Notes under the pieces: generated by a model | Database searches by the model: none | Seen by the model: the letters and a program-made list of their open reading frames with translations, nothing else | Told to the model about the DNA's origin: nothing | Assembly: GCA_964581115.1 (NCBI GenBank) | Contig: CAZOMY010000015.1 | Location: 1 to 64,000 of the forward strand | From: 2-02-FULL-55-14 sp964581115 | GTDB taxonomy: Bacteria > Bacteroidota > Ignavibacteria > UBA10030 | Length of the DNA stretch: 64,000 nucleotides | Direction of reading: 5' to 3' | Shown here: positions 1 through 7,299 of the stretch, one piece after another | How the letters are laid out: each line of letters starts with the position of its first letter | Position numbering within the stretch: position 1 is the stretch's first letter | Program-made: the position numbers and the translations under genes

Positions 1-2
1 CT

Positions 3-248
3 AGTGTGGCGGTGCGCACCGCCGGATTCTGCAGTGTGCAGATGAAGGTTCCGCCGTCGGCGAAATGTACATGCCTCGACACGATAGCCAAGATCCCACG
101 CGGCGAAGAATACGACGCCAGCCGCCACCGTGATGCTCGTTCGGAGCACCGGACCGAGGACCAAAGGGCCTATGCTGAGACCGTACGCCGCAATGTTCCA
201 AGGATGTTCATACGTGCGCTGAGTTCTGGAGGGTCGCAGGGACCATTG
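3..248 (-). CDS. possible 3' part of an unknown membrane ORF, open at the left edge
   Basis: The minus-strand frame from 248 to the window edge has no stop. It reads a hydrophobic stretch (AAYGLSIGPLVLGPVLRTSI, then VAAGVVFFAAW) that would make one or two membrane helices, followed by an Arg/His-rich tail. There is no ATG in the frame and a stop lies immediately upstream, so the start is unresolved; it may use a rare start or be a frameshifted fragment. It follows the small membrane gene ending at 297 on the same strand. I do not recognise a family, and chance coding is a real possibility. Confidence 0.25.
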
Positions 249-296
249 TCATGAAGATGAACGGAGGAAGTATCCGAAGATGGACCGTTGTCCAGA

Positions 297-686
297 TCAT
301 GAGGAAGCCACAAGGAGGCTTGTTGCAAGCATCACGAGTGTTACGGGGGCCCAAAGACGTCGCTCCGGCTTGCTCGGAGTCGCCAGGTTAGCGAGCGAAG
401 AGACAAAGCTGACCGCTACGGAAAACCATACTCCGGTTCTTGAAGCTTCATTCAACTCTGGATACCATAGATGGGCACGCACAAGTACTGAAGCGGCCAG
501 CCCCAGCAGAACGATCATCTGAATGATGGCTGCAAACCTCATCCGCATCGGAAGTCTCCCTGCAAAACGCCCCCCCATCGTCAAATGTCCCCAAGGAGCT
601 CCGCATGCGAGTGCGAACTGAAAGATCGCCGCAAAGGACGCAAGAAAGGCAAAGATGAAGGCCGCGATCGTTGTTGGGGTCATCAT
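297..686 (-). CDS. small four-helix membrane protein
   Basis: This 129-residue protein has about four hydrophobic segments (roughly residues 5-25, 48-68, 80-98 and 108-127). It carries a conserved-looking central stretch, CGAPWGHLTMGGRFAGRLP, and a C-terminal ATPSKPERRLWAPVTLVML stretch. I recall this pattern in a family of uncharacterised bacterial integral membrane proteins of about 140 residues, so the gene looks complete. Two adjacent ATG codons are available (686 and 683). The stop of the upstream membrane gene is only 9 bp away, which suggests cotranscription. No catalytic residues are apparent and no function can be assigned. Confidence 0.7.
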   Translation of the reverse strand: MMTPTTIAAFIFAFLASFAAIFQFALACGAPWGHLTMGGRFAGRLPMRMRFAAIIQMIVLLGLAASVLVRAHLWYPELNEASRTGVWFSVAVSFVSSLANLATPSKPERRLWAPVTLVMLATSLLVASS

Positions 687-695
687 AAACGGATC

Positions 696-1124
696 CTACA
701 ATGTTGAAGCGGCACGGGTGGACTTGAAGACGAGCCTTCCGCCCAGCCATCCCATCGGAAGATACGCCACCACCAGATCCAACACGATGAACCAGACCGG
801 CCCACCCAGCATGAACACGTTGGCGATGCCGCCGGCGAGGAAGAAACAGGAGACCACGATTGCCAGCGTCATATGCCGGGACGATGCGATCGCAGCGGCC
901 AGCAGTGCGCCGACGAGCGTGCCGAGTGCGTGTCCGAGGAAGGGGAAGAGGAAATTCTGCGGCTCAAAGAGATGGATGGTGGCCTTGAGCCCTTCCATCG
1001 AAGTGATGTCGGCCCCTTCGGGCGGGGGAAAAACCATCGGACCGACGTTGACCAGCAGCATGTTGACGATGCTGCCGACCACGAGGCCGGCGATGACGGC
1101 GAGGATGTTGCGAAGCGTTTTCAT
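696..1124 (-). CDS. hypothetical integral membrane protein
   Basis: The 142-residue product begins MKTLRNILAVIAGLVVGSIV and has four predicted membrane helices separated by short loops. One loop is proline-rich (VFPPPEGADI, about residues 30-40). A longer reading starting 69 bases upstream would add a polar, arginine-rich leader encoded by the repeat array at 1147-1186, so the internal ATG at 1124 is preferred. It lies just upstream of the 129-residue membrane gene and probably forms a two-gene unit with it. It resembles small conserved membrane proteins common in Bacteroidota, but I cannot name the family. Confidence 0.65.
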   Translation of the reverse strand: MKTLRNILAVIAGLVVGSIVNMLLVNVGPMVFPPPEGADITSMEGLKATIHLFEPQNFLFPFLGHALGTLVGALLAAAIASSRHMTLAIVVSCFFLAGGIANVFMLGGPVWFIVLDLVVAYLPMGWLGGRLVFKSTRAASTL

Positions 1125-1146
1125 GCGGGAGAATGTGAAATGATGT

Positions 1147-1186
1147 GATCGGGAATCGGGGATCCGGTATCGGGTTCGGGTGTCGT
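1147..1186. repeat. degenerate TATCGGG-type heptad array
   Basis: Words such as GGGAATC, GGTATCGGG and GGTTCGGGTGTCG follow one another with 7-9 nt spacing. The array sits about 22 bp upstream of the membrane gene starting at 1124. The same word family in the opposite orientation flanks the assembly gap at 28767-28866 (CCTGATACC, CCCGACACCCGAAACCCG), so this is a dispersed family and not local low complexity. Confidence 0.6.
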
Positions 1187-1338
1187 TAGCCAAAACGCGT
1201 TAGCGGCCGCTGTGATTCCGCCAGATGTTATATGTCGATGCGTGGGAATCTCGTTGACGGGCGGTTGCGCCTACGGAAGATCGCGTCTTCATCGAGCCGT
1301 CCTCGAGGTGTATCAGATCGTGAACGATGCGACGCTCC

Positions 1339-1788
1339 TCATCCCGGGATCTCCGGCTCCACCAGCGCCGCGAGAAAATCCAGCGATTCCTGCCATCCAA
1401 GGTAGCACATCTCAGGCGGGATCACGTCGGGCACGCCGGCTTGAACGATGTTGAGTTCCGTACCGCACGAGACTTTTTTTCAGCGTGACGGTCACGATCA
1501 TCGTTCCCGGTAGATTTGGGTCGTCGAATTCGTCGGTGTGGACGATCCTCTCATTGGGGACCAGTTCGAGATACTTCCCTCCGAACGAAGCCCTTTCTTC
1601 GCGCCGAAATTCGTGAACGACATCCGGTATCCGCCGCCCACCCTTGCGTCCATGTGATGGACGGTGGCCGTGAAGCCCTTCGGCGGTAGCCATCGGCACA
1701 TCGCTTCGGGCTCCAGGAAGGCCCGGTAGATCCGTTCGGGTGGCGCCGTGAAGACGCGGTGAAGGGAGATCGTCTTGGTTCCCATCAC
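1339..1788 (-). pseudogene. AHSA1/SRPBCC family protein, disrupted by two frameshifts
   Basis: Three consecutive minus-strand frames together spell one SRPBCC (START-like, AHSA1) protein. The first gives MGTKTISLHRVFTAPPERIY through FTNFGAKKG, the second gives SFGGKYLELVPNERIVHTDE through VTVTLKK, and the third gives ELNIVQAGVPDVIPPEMCYL through LVEPEIPG and a stop. The first break is near 1595-1605. The second is at a run of seven A (coding strand) near 1474-1480; removing one A restores the typical VTVTLKKVSCGTELN reading. The reconstructed length of about 149 residues is normal for the family. The homopolymer position makes sequencing error plausible, but a true pseudogene cannot be excluded. 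Confidence 0.75.
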
Positions 1789-1798
1789 GTCAACCTCC

Positions 1799-2344
1799 TC
1801 AATGATGACCCGTCGGTTTGAATCGCAGTCCTTCCTTGCGCAGTGCCGCCTTGAGCTGCTTCATGGCATTCGGTCCCATGCCATGGAGCTTCGCCACCTC
1901 GGCTTCGGTCTTGTGCACGAGTGTCTTCAGCGAAGCGATACGGACGCTCTTGAGTGCGTGCCGCGCCGGTGCTGCGAGTGCAGCGAACGGGTCAGGCGGC
2001 AATACAAGATCCAGGGCATAGCGCACCAACTTCTTCACGAGCGGTAGAGGCAGCTGACGATCGATCGGAAATTGAACGGTCCCTCGCGAGGTCTTGTAGC
2101 GCTTCAGCTCGCTTCGAAACGCCTCGATCGGCTTCGAACCGGGATAGAAGCCGATGTGATTCTCGTAGCCGGCGAAGTGGACGAGGTTCTTGCCGTTCAC
2201 CTGGAAGGTTGGGATGCCGTAGCGGATCGTCTCCGTCGTTCCCGGTGCCACCGTCTTGATCGTGCGGCGGAGTTGTTGGAGCTTTCGCTGCGTGGGCGGC
2301 GCACAGCCGGCGATGTGTTCAGAGACGGTGCGGGCGTTGCGCAT
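1799..2344 (-). CDS. DUF1801 protein with C-terminal helix-hairpin-helix domain
   Basis: The 181-residue product starts at MRNARTVSEHIAGC, and the longer in-frame extension upstream is repeat-derived. Residues about 10-115 match the DUF1801/YdhG-like fold (TIKTVAPGTTETIRYGIPTF, then HFAGYENHIGFYPGSKPI). The tail, about residues 130-175 (SLKTLVHKTEAEVAKLHGMG through LKAALRKEGLRFK), looks like the helix-hairpin-helix domain of the RNA polymerase alpha C-terminus, a known fusion in this family. DUF1801 proteins are small cytoplasmic proteins of uncertain function, some named iron chaperone-like. It lies 10 bp downstream of the SRPBCC gene start, in the same direction. Confidence 0.85.
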   Translation of the reverse strand: MRNARTVSEHIAGCAPPTQRKLQQLRRTIKTVAPGTTETIRYGIPTFQVNGKNLVHFAGYENHIGFYPGSKPIEAFRSELKRYKTSRGTVQFPIDRQLPLPLVKKLVRYALDLVLPPDPFAALAAPARHALKSVRIASLKTLVHKTEAEVAKLHGMGPNAMKQLKAALRKEGLRFKPTGHH

Positions 2345-2398
2345 AGGTCGTGAAAGATCGGTCGTGTGGTTGTCGAAGCATGAAACGACAGGCACGCT

Positions 2399-2487
2399 CT
2401 TGGTGCTTTGGGGCTTGAACATGAGAACTGGAGATTGGCACTTTCCTTTGACCAAACCCCAAGCGTCAACTTCAAATCCCAAGCATC
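2399..2487. repeat. imperfect palindrome of CTTGGAG-type words filling a spacer
   Basis: The left arm reads CTTGGTGCTTTGGGGCTTGA with AACTGGAGATTGG. After a short TTTCCTT centre the right arm gives the complementary words CCAAACCCCAAGC, TCAACTTCAAATCCCAAGC. The element takes up most of the 141 bp spacer between two co-directional DUF1801 genes. The words match the arrays at 9895-10330, so it belongs to the same dispersed family. Confidence 0.65.
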
Positions 2488-2893
2488 ACTGTGAAGATCG
2501 TTTCAGCCGCACCAGCTTCCCCCGCCGGTTCACGATGTTCTTGTAGTCCCACTGGATCTTTCGGGACTTCCGGAGCCATCGTCGCAGATGCGTGACCTTG
2601 ATCTCGTCGGCCGACGAGAAACGCACCTCGGCCGCCTTGAAGCTTCCTTCCTTCTGCAATCCGGGTTCAGCAAAGGACTGACCGCTCCAGAAAAGCAGGC
2701 GCACGCTGTCATTGAGCCGGTGGTATCCGACGATCGGATTGCCATCCAGAAACCAGACCGGATGTCCGTGCCAGATCTTGTTCTCGGCCTTGGTCAGGAC
2801 GCTGAGGATCTCCTTCGAGAGCTTCGAGCAGATGGCCCGATCGGACGCGGAGAGCCTCTTGTGGTACGAGAGAATGTCTTTGTGGAGAGGCAT
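2486..2893 (-). CDS. DUF1801 family protein
   Basis: The chosen start gives a 135-residue protein beginning MPLHKDILSYHKRLSASDRA. Residues about 30-130 carry DUF1801 signatures: a Trp-rich KIWHGHPVWFLDGNPIVGYH segment followed by VRLLFWSGQSF and a basic C-terminus. This type of DUF1801 protein is common in soil and freshwater bacteria and often sits in clusters of small stress or accessory genes, as here between another DUF1801 gene and a RibD-like gene. The function is not established. The extension upstream of this ATG is arginine- and serine-rich and looks non-coding. Confidence 0.85.
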   Translation of the reverse strand: MPLHKDILSYHKRLSASDRAICSKLSKEILSVLTKAENKIWHGHPVWFLDGNPIVGYHRLNDSVRLLFWSGQSFAEPGLQKEGSFKAAEVRFSSADEIKVTHLRRWLRKSRKIQWDYKNIVNRRGKLVRLKRSSQ

Positions 2894-2930
2894 CGATGGT
2901 CCCGCTCGTGGAAGGTGAGATGACCTGGGT

Positions 2931-3488
2931 TCAGGAGTGCGTACGGTAGTGCAACGCCACCGCGCCCGACTGAAAGGTCTTCGAGTCAACGAGGTGCAAC
3001 CGCCGTCGCTCCTGTGGTGTGACCGTCGCGAACATTCGTGGTCCCTTGCCGGCAATGACCGGATGGACGACAATGCGATACTCGTCGATCAGTCCCAGTG
3101 CGGAGAGCTGGGAGGCAAGGCTCACGCTTCCGACGGCGATGGCTTTTCCCGGTCGCTGCTTCAAGGCCCGCACTTCCTCCTCGAGGCCCCTGCTGGCGAG
3201 TCGCGAGTGAGGATCCTCGACGCGCTTCAGTGTCTTGGAGAAGACCACCTTTTCGAGCGCATCGAAGGTCCGGGCGAAGTCATTCATCGATCGTTCGTCC
3301 GTCGGGTTCTTGGCGACCTCGGGCCAGAAGGGGACCATGAGGTGGTACGTCGCGCGGCCGTACAGAAGAACATCCATATCGCGCAAGAGTCCGGTGAAGT
3401 AGTCGTGCAACTCCTCGTCGGCGATCCCGTCCTCGTGGCCGAAGAAGCCGTCGGCCGTCATGTTGATGGCGAAGATGACGTTTCTCAT
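2931..3488 (-). CDS. dihydrofolate reductase family protein (RibD C-terminal domain-like)
   Basis: This is a 185-residue cytoplasmic oxidoreductase-like protein of the RibD_C/YwjB family. It begins MRNVIFAINMTADGFFGHED and contains LLYGRATYHLMVPFWPEVAK, VFSKTLKRVED and the NADPH-binding-type segment KAIAVGSVSLASQLSALGLI, followed by the typical HPVIAGKGPRMF. Members share the dihydrofolate reductase fold and bind NAD(P)H, but their substrates are mostly unknown; they are not the housekeeping FolA. The start chosen is the first ATG before a domain-consistent N-terminus. It is 37 bp upstream of the DUF1801 gene on the same strand. Confidence 0.9.
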   Translation of the reverse strand: MRNVIFAINMTADGFFGHEDGIADEELHDYFTGLLRDMDVLLYGRATYHLMVPFWPEVAKNPTDERSMNDFARTFDALEKVVFSKTLKRVEDPHSRLASRGLEEEVRALKQRPGKAIAVGSVSLASQLSALGLIDEYRIVVHPVIAGKGPRMFATVTPQERRRLHLVDSKTFQSGAVALHYRTHS

Positions 3489-3559
3489 TAATGGGAATCT
3501 ATAGGAATCGGGGGGAATAGCAAGGGGGGAGGGGTGGTGGGCAATTAGCATGCATGAGG

Positions 3560-3625
3560 AGGATGGACAGGATTGCAGGTTTGCGTGAACCGGCGTATGC
3601 CCAATGTCCTGCACACCCCGTCCAT
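3560..3625. repeat. imperfect palindrome in a co-directional spacer
   Basis: The segment GGATGGACAGGATTGCAGG is followed about 20 nt later by its approximate complement (CAATGTCCTGCACACC, then CCGTCCATC). The element occupies the centre of the 153 bp spacer between the DUF2200 gene and the RibD-like gene. Its architecture matches the other spacer palindromes in the window, but the words differ. Confidence 0.45.
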
Positions 3626-3641
3626 CGAAGTCAGCATCTCT

Positions 3642-3992
3642 TTATTCCCGCAAGATCTTCTCCATCGCCCTTCCCTTCGCCAGCTCGTCGATCAGCTTGT
3701 CCAGGTAGCGCACCTTCTTCATCAGCGGATCCTTGATCTCTTCCACACGGATCCCGCAGACCACCCCCGTGATCAGCGAACGTTTCGGGTGCATGGCCGG
3801 GGCTTCGGCGAAGAAGGTCGCGATGTCGCTCTGGCGCTCGAGTTGCCGCTTCAAACCCGCCGCGGTGTAGCCGGTCAGCCAACAGATGATCTGGTCGACC
3901 TCCTGCTTGGTGCGGTTCTTTCGCTCGGCCTTCTGCACATACATCGGATAGACCCGCGCGAAGGGCATTGTGAAGATGGGGTGTCTCGGCAT
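3642..3992 (-). CDS. DUF2200 family protein
   Basis: The 116-residue product closely fits the DUF2200 family in length and sequence. It begins MPRHPIFTMPFARVYPMYVQ and contains KKNRTKQEVDQIICWLTGY-like residues (here KNRTKQEVDQIICWLTGYTA), NPKRSLITGVVCG-like (MHPKRSLITGVVCGIRVEEI) and a conserved KKVRYLDKLIDELAKGR tail. Members are compact soluble cytoplasmic proteins of unknown function. No catalytic residue set is obvious. It sits alone between two larger minus-strand genes. Confidence 0.9.
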   Translation of the reverse strand: MPRHPIFTMPFARVYPMYVQKAERKNRTKQEVDQIICWLTGYTAAGLKRQLERQSDIATFFAEAPAMHPKRSLITGVVCGIRVEEIKDPLMKKVRYLDKLIDELAKGRAMEKILRE

Positions 3993-4081
3993 GAGGGATT
4001 CCTCTTAAGATAGACCACTCGCTTGCCCCGTATTCCAAAACTGAACGGGTCGAGATGGTCCAGAAGATCCATAATCGCTTG

Positions 4082-4714
4082 TTACGCGACCGGACGCAAC
4101 AGGTGAATGGTGTATGCAACGGCATTCCTGATGAACAGCGTTGGCACGAAGCCGGCCTCCCGTGCCAGCAACTCCACGGTGGCTCGGCGCTGATAGTGCG
4201 GGTCGAACAGGATCTCCGTGACGGAGAGAGTGCCGCCGGGCTTCAGCGACCGAAAGATCTCGATCAGAGCGGCGCGTCGGTCCGAGATCTCCCCCAGCAC
4301 CGTCACGAGCGTCGCACGATCATACACGCCGTCGGCTAAACCCCCGGAGCCCAACGCATGCTCAATGAAGTCGACGTTCGTCAGTTCCGCAGCCGAGACT
4401 CTCGTCCTCGCCTGATCCAGCATCTGCGGCTGGATGTCCACGGCGTCGATCCGTCCTTCAGGACCGACAGCCCTGGCCAACGGAACCGTCAGCCGCCCCG
4501 GACCGCACCCCGCGTCCAAGATCCGCATCCCCGGCCGTACGTCCAACCGGCGCACGATGCTGGCTGCATTGTGATCCTTTGCAAACGGATTGTCAAGCTC
4601 TACCATCCACGACAGCCATGAGGGACAGGGGAGGGAGGCTCTCCTCGAGAGGAGTCGCCATACGACGAAAACAAGGCCGGCAAGGAAGATAATGGTGAGC
4701 GCGAAGTCGGACAT
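4082..4714 (-). CDS. membrane-anchored class I SAM-dependent methyltransferase
   Basis: The protein has 210 residues. Residues 4-21 form a single N-terminal membrane helix (FALTIIFLAGLVFVVWRLL). The rest is a Rossmann-fold methyltransferase: motif I ILDAGCGPGRL at residues 65-75, the acidic end of beta-2 in IDAVDIQPQML, and the post-II stretch TLVTVLGEISDRRAALIEIF. The closest type is the UbiE/Methyltransf_11 group acting on small molecules or lipids, but the substrate cannot be read from sequence. The anchor suggests activity at the cytoplasmic face of the membrane. The next minus-strand ORF ends 14 bp upstream. Confidence 0.88.
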   Translation of the reverse strand: MSDFALTIIFLAGLVFVVWRLLSRRASLPCPSWLSWMVELDNPFAKDHNAASIVRRLDVRPGMRILDAGCGPGRLTVPLARAVGPEGRIDAVDIQPQMLDQARTRVSAAELTNVDFIEHALGSGGLADGVYDRATLVTVLGEISDRRAALIEIFRSLKPGGTLSVTEILFDPHYQRRATVELLAREAGFVPTLFIRNAVAYTIHLLRPVA

Positions 4715-4728
4715 AATCGATCATTTCT

Positions 4729-4917
4729 TCATTGAGAGAGCTTGAGATTCATCCGCGCGATCCGGTCGGAGTAGGCGAGATCGTAGCGCTCGTCGATGAA
4801 GGAGCCGTAGTGTCCCGGAGCGTTCACGCTCACATGGTCCGCGAAGAAGGCCAACGAGATCCCGCCGAAAAGGATCAGGTCGATTCTTTCCAAAGGGCAT
4901 GAAGATGTCGGAGTCAT
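4729..4917 (-). CDS. short hypothetical ORF, possibly a gene remnant
   Basis: This 62-residue ORF reads MTPTSSCPLERIDLILFGGI and continues to a polar tail ending ERYDLAYSDRIARMNLKLSQ. It lies between the helical-repeat gene (7 bp away) and the methyltransferase (14 bp away), all in one direction, so tight packing argues for real coding. The C-terminal half looks like the end of a larger protein with its N-terminus lost, but I do not recognise the parent family. Confidence 0.35.
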   Translation of the reverse strand: MTPTSSCPLERIDLILFGGISLAFFADHVSVNAPGHYGSFIDERYDLAYSDRIARMNLKLSQ

Positions 4918-4924
4918 CTCATCC

Positions 4925-5533
4925 TCAGGTGGTCATCCGCTCTAACCGGCGCAGCTCGCGTTTCGCCCGGCTGACGAAAGCGCCCGTCCCGTACGGCAAC
5001 CCCGTCGTGATCGCCAGCGCCACCTCCCGCGCAAGCTCGGGCTCCACCACAAATTCTCTTTTTCCTTCCTGAAACTTCTCTTTTCCTCTGTGGATCTCTG
5101 TGTCACGCTTCTTTCTGAGACAGAGATTCACCAGCACCGTCATCGCGAACACCCGCACCGCAATCGGCTGGGAGACATCCTCAAGCGCTTTGAAGCAGAA
5201 CTGCACCACATGTCCGGCCAGACTTCGTGGAACATCCGCGGTCTGCAAGACGTGCATTCCGGTCCGCACGACGGCGTTATGCACATGAGGCTCCCGCATC
5301 CGCTTGACCATCGCTCCCAGCCAAGGGCTCAACATCTCTGGATGGGCGTCGGCTACAAGCGTCACCACTCCGGCCGCTAATTGTGCGTCGCGCCTTGCCC
5401 CATGAAGATACAGTTGCATGAGTTGAGCCATTCGTTCCTTATCGTGCCCAACCCACCGGGTCAGACGATCGCGGTTCTCCTTCGAGTTGCCGCGGGCAAG
5501 TTCGTTAGCAAGATCGAAGAGGCCGGTTGTCAT
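4925..5533 (-). CDS. HEAT/armadillo-like helical repeat protein with a repeat-derived insert
   Basis: This is a 202-residue, all-helical protein. Its sequence has the regular helix-turn-helix spacing of HEAT or ARM repeats (MAQLMQLYLHGARRDAQLAA, PWLGAMVKRMREPHVHNAVV, FAMTVLVNLCLR). Such proteins are adaptor-like and cytoplasmic. Residues about 140-162 (KKRDTEIHRGKEKFQEGKRE) differ sharply from the rest. They are encoded by a degenerate CTCTGTGGATCTCTGTGTC-type array matching the spacer repeats elsewhere, which has apparently inserted in frame without breaking the gene. Its role is unknown; it starts a block of minus-strand accessory genes. Confidence 0.7.
   Translation of the reverse strand: MTTGLFDLANELARGNSKENRDRLTRWVGHDKERMAQLMQLYLHGARRDAQLAAGVVTLVADAHPEMLSPWLGAMVKRMREPHVHNAVVRTGMHVLQTADVPRSLAGHVVQFCFKALEDVSQPIAVRVFAMTVLVNLCLRKKRDTEIHRGKEKFQEGKREFVVEPELAREVALAITTGLPYGTGAFVSRAKRELRRLERMTT
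5047..5116. repeat. heptad array located inside a coding sequence
   Basis: Words TTCTCTTTTTCC, TTCCTGAAACTTCTC, CTCTGTGGATCTCTGTGTC and ACGCTTCTTTC run without interruption. They resemble the TCTTTGTGGTC family at 30254-30348. Here the array lies wholly within the helical-repeat gene and keeps its reading frame. Confidence 0.6.
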
Positions 5534-5789
5534 GATGAAGACGCCGCGGCATGTTCCGAGGTTTTTGACAGCAAATCCAGTGGCCAGATGGCTACGATGT
5601 GACAGGAAGTGCTGTTCAGATTCCTGTTTCTACCATTTCATTATCAATACTGACATGAAGCACGCAGGAAACCGCGTCGATCGATCCCATGCAACCGTCC
5701 GGATGAAGCGTTGGAAGCACTAGAACATGGCATGGCATTTGTCCCACCGTCCGAATTCCCATCGATCCCGTTTCTTTGAAGGAGATCCC

Positions 5790-7139
5790 ATGCGTGCCAT
5801 CCTGCTGTTCGCCTCGGCCATTCTCGTGTGTAACGATCTGTATGGACAAGCCGGGCACGCCGGAGATGCAGCGCTTGGTACCGAGACCTACGATCGGTAC
5901 GAACGTCCGGCAACCTGCGGAACCTCGTGTCACGTGGATTTCTACCGACAGTGGCAGCAGGCCATGATGTCGCAAGCCTATACGCATCACTGGGATGAGA
6001 TCGAGTACTTCAACTTGGCGGTCCCGCACGCCGAGAAGGACCCAAAAGTGGCAGGCGTGAAGGCTGGATGCAACGGTTGTCATACGCCCATGGCGTTCCG
6101 TGCGGGAGACGTCCCTCCGCCGCGCCCCGAAAAGAACTCACGCGCCAACGAATCGGTCTCGTGCGACGTCTGCCATACCGTTACGGGCTTCGAGGGAGAC
6201 ACGCCATACAATTTCAATTTCTACTCCTCGCCCAGTCGCGTCAAATACGGCCCGCGCGAGGGACTGGTCTCTCCCGACCACGAGACGCGCAGGTCTGACT
6301 TCATCAAGACGGCGGAATTCTGCGGTGTCTGCCACAACGAGAAGAGTCCATACGACGTCTGGGTGAAGTCCACGCACTTGGAATGGAAAGAGGGGCCGTA
6401 TGCGAAGGAAGGCGTTCCCTGTCAGAAGTGCCACATGACGTATGCGCCCGGTCGCAACGCCACGCTTTCGCAGGAGTATCCCGACGTCGCCCAGCATCTG
6501 TTCCACGGAGCGCATGACAACGGCAAGGTGCGCGGTACGATCGAGGTGCGCATTCATCCGAACATTCGCGAGGCAGAGCCGGGCGAACGGGTCAAGCTCA
6601 CGGTTGCGCTGTTCAATCAGAAGACGGGACACAAGTTCCCCACCGGGTCGGCGGAAGAGCGTCTCGTGTGGCTGCACGTCGAGGCGATCGATGCCAAGGG
6701 AACGGTCCATCATCTTGCGGTCGACAAGAAGGGATTTGCAGGCGAGGAGTACACCATTGCCGCCAATACTCTGGCGTATCAGGACTTCGGCATCCCGCTC
6801 GACAAGCCCGACTTTCCGGGTATCCAGCGCGATGGCGTGCCTGTCGGCGACCGCATCTATCGTCTGCCGTATCTCGACCCCCAGGGACGGATGACGATCA
6901 TGCAGTGGAACACAGCGTCGCTCGGTCCTGACTATCGGATCGGTCCTCGAGAAACGAAGCTGGAAACGTACACATGGACAATCCCCAACAACGCGGCACC
7001 GGGACCGATGAAGTTTGTTGCGGTGCTCAACTACCAAAAACTGCCGACGCCGATCGTCGAGTTCCTTGGTGTGCCGAAGGAAGAGGCCGAGGTGGTGGAG
7101 GTCGGAGCGCACTCGACGCAGATCATCGTGCTACCATAA
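5790..7139 (+). CDS. periplasmic multihaem c-type cytochrome (c554-like)
   Basis: The 449-residue protein has a signal peptide (residues 1-20, MRAILLFASAILVCNDLYGQ). Four canonical haem sites follow: CNGCH (94-98), CDVCH (125-129), CGVCH (178-182) and CQKCH (211-215). A fifth, unusual CX3CH motif, CGTSCH, lies at 43-48. The region after about residue 240 is haem-free and looks like an Ig-like beta domain (GERVKLTVALFNQKTGHKFP). The layout resembles cytochrome c554-family multihaem proteins that carry electrons in the periplasm. The start is fixed by a good Shine-Dalgarno AAGGAG seven bases upstream of ATG 5790. It is followed, after a palindromic spacer, by the haem-porin fusion gene, a likely partner. 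Confidence 0.9.
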   Translation: MRAILLFASAILVCNDLYGQAGHAGDAALGTETYDRYERPATCGTSCHVDFYRQWQQAMMSQAYTHHWDEIEYFNLAVPHAEKDPKVAGVKAGCNGCHTPMAFRAGDVPPPRPEKNSRANESVSCDVCHTVTGFEGDTPYNFNFYSSPSRVKYGPREGLVSPDHETRRSDFIKTAEFCGVCHNEKSPYDVWVKSTHLEWKEGPYAKEGVPCQKCHMTYAPGRNATLSQEYPDVAQHLFHGAHDNGKVRGTIEVRIHPNIREAEPGERVKLTVALFNQKTGHKFPTGSAEERLVWLHVEAIDAKGTVHHLAVDKKGFAGEEYTIAANTLAYQDFGIPLDKPDFPGIQRDGVPVGDRIYRLPYLDPQGRMTIMQWNTASLGPDYRIGPRETKLETYTWTIPNNAAPGPMKFVAVLNYQKLPTPIVEFLGVPKEEAEVVEVGAHSTQIIVLP

Positions 7140-7271
7140 GACTCCAGACGCCAGAGGTACAGACTCCAAACAGAAGGCAGATGCCAGATACCAGATGACA
7201 GACGCCAGAAAGGATCTGTTGTCTGGAAACTTATGCCTCCGTCATCTGTATGGAGTCTGCGGGTCTGGAGT
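7140..7271. repeat. long imperfect palindrome of CAGACTCCA-type words
   Basis: The left arm begins directly after the cytochrome stop codon with ACTCCAGACGCCAGA and includes ACAGACTCCAAACAGA. The right arm ends with its complement: TGTATGGAGTCTGC and GGGTCTGGAGT. Each arm is roughly 60 nt with CCAGATACCAGATGACAGAC-type words in between. If transcribed, it would form a long interrupted hairpin between the two cytochrome genes. Confidence 0.7.
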
Positions 7272-7299
7272 ATCGAATCTCACCAAGGAGTCTCTTGCC

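Noticed and set aside
6138..7112. A 324-residue minus-strand frame opposite the multihaem cytochrome
   Set aside because: The plus-strand frame has a signal peptide, haem motifs and a ribosome-binding site; the antisense frame has none of these.
7015..7299. Extended N-terminus for the haem-barrel protein
   Set aside because: It would start inside the upstream cytochrome gene and read the palindromic spacer; the signal peptide and AAGGAG place the start at 7300.
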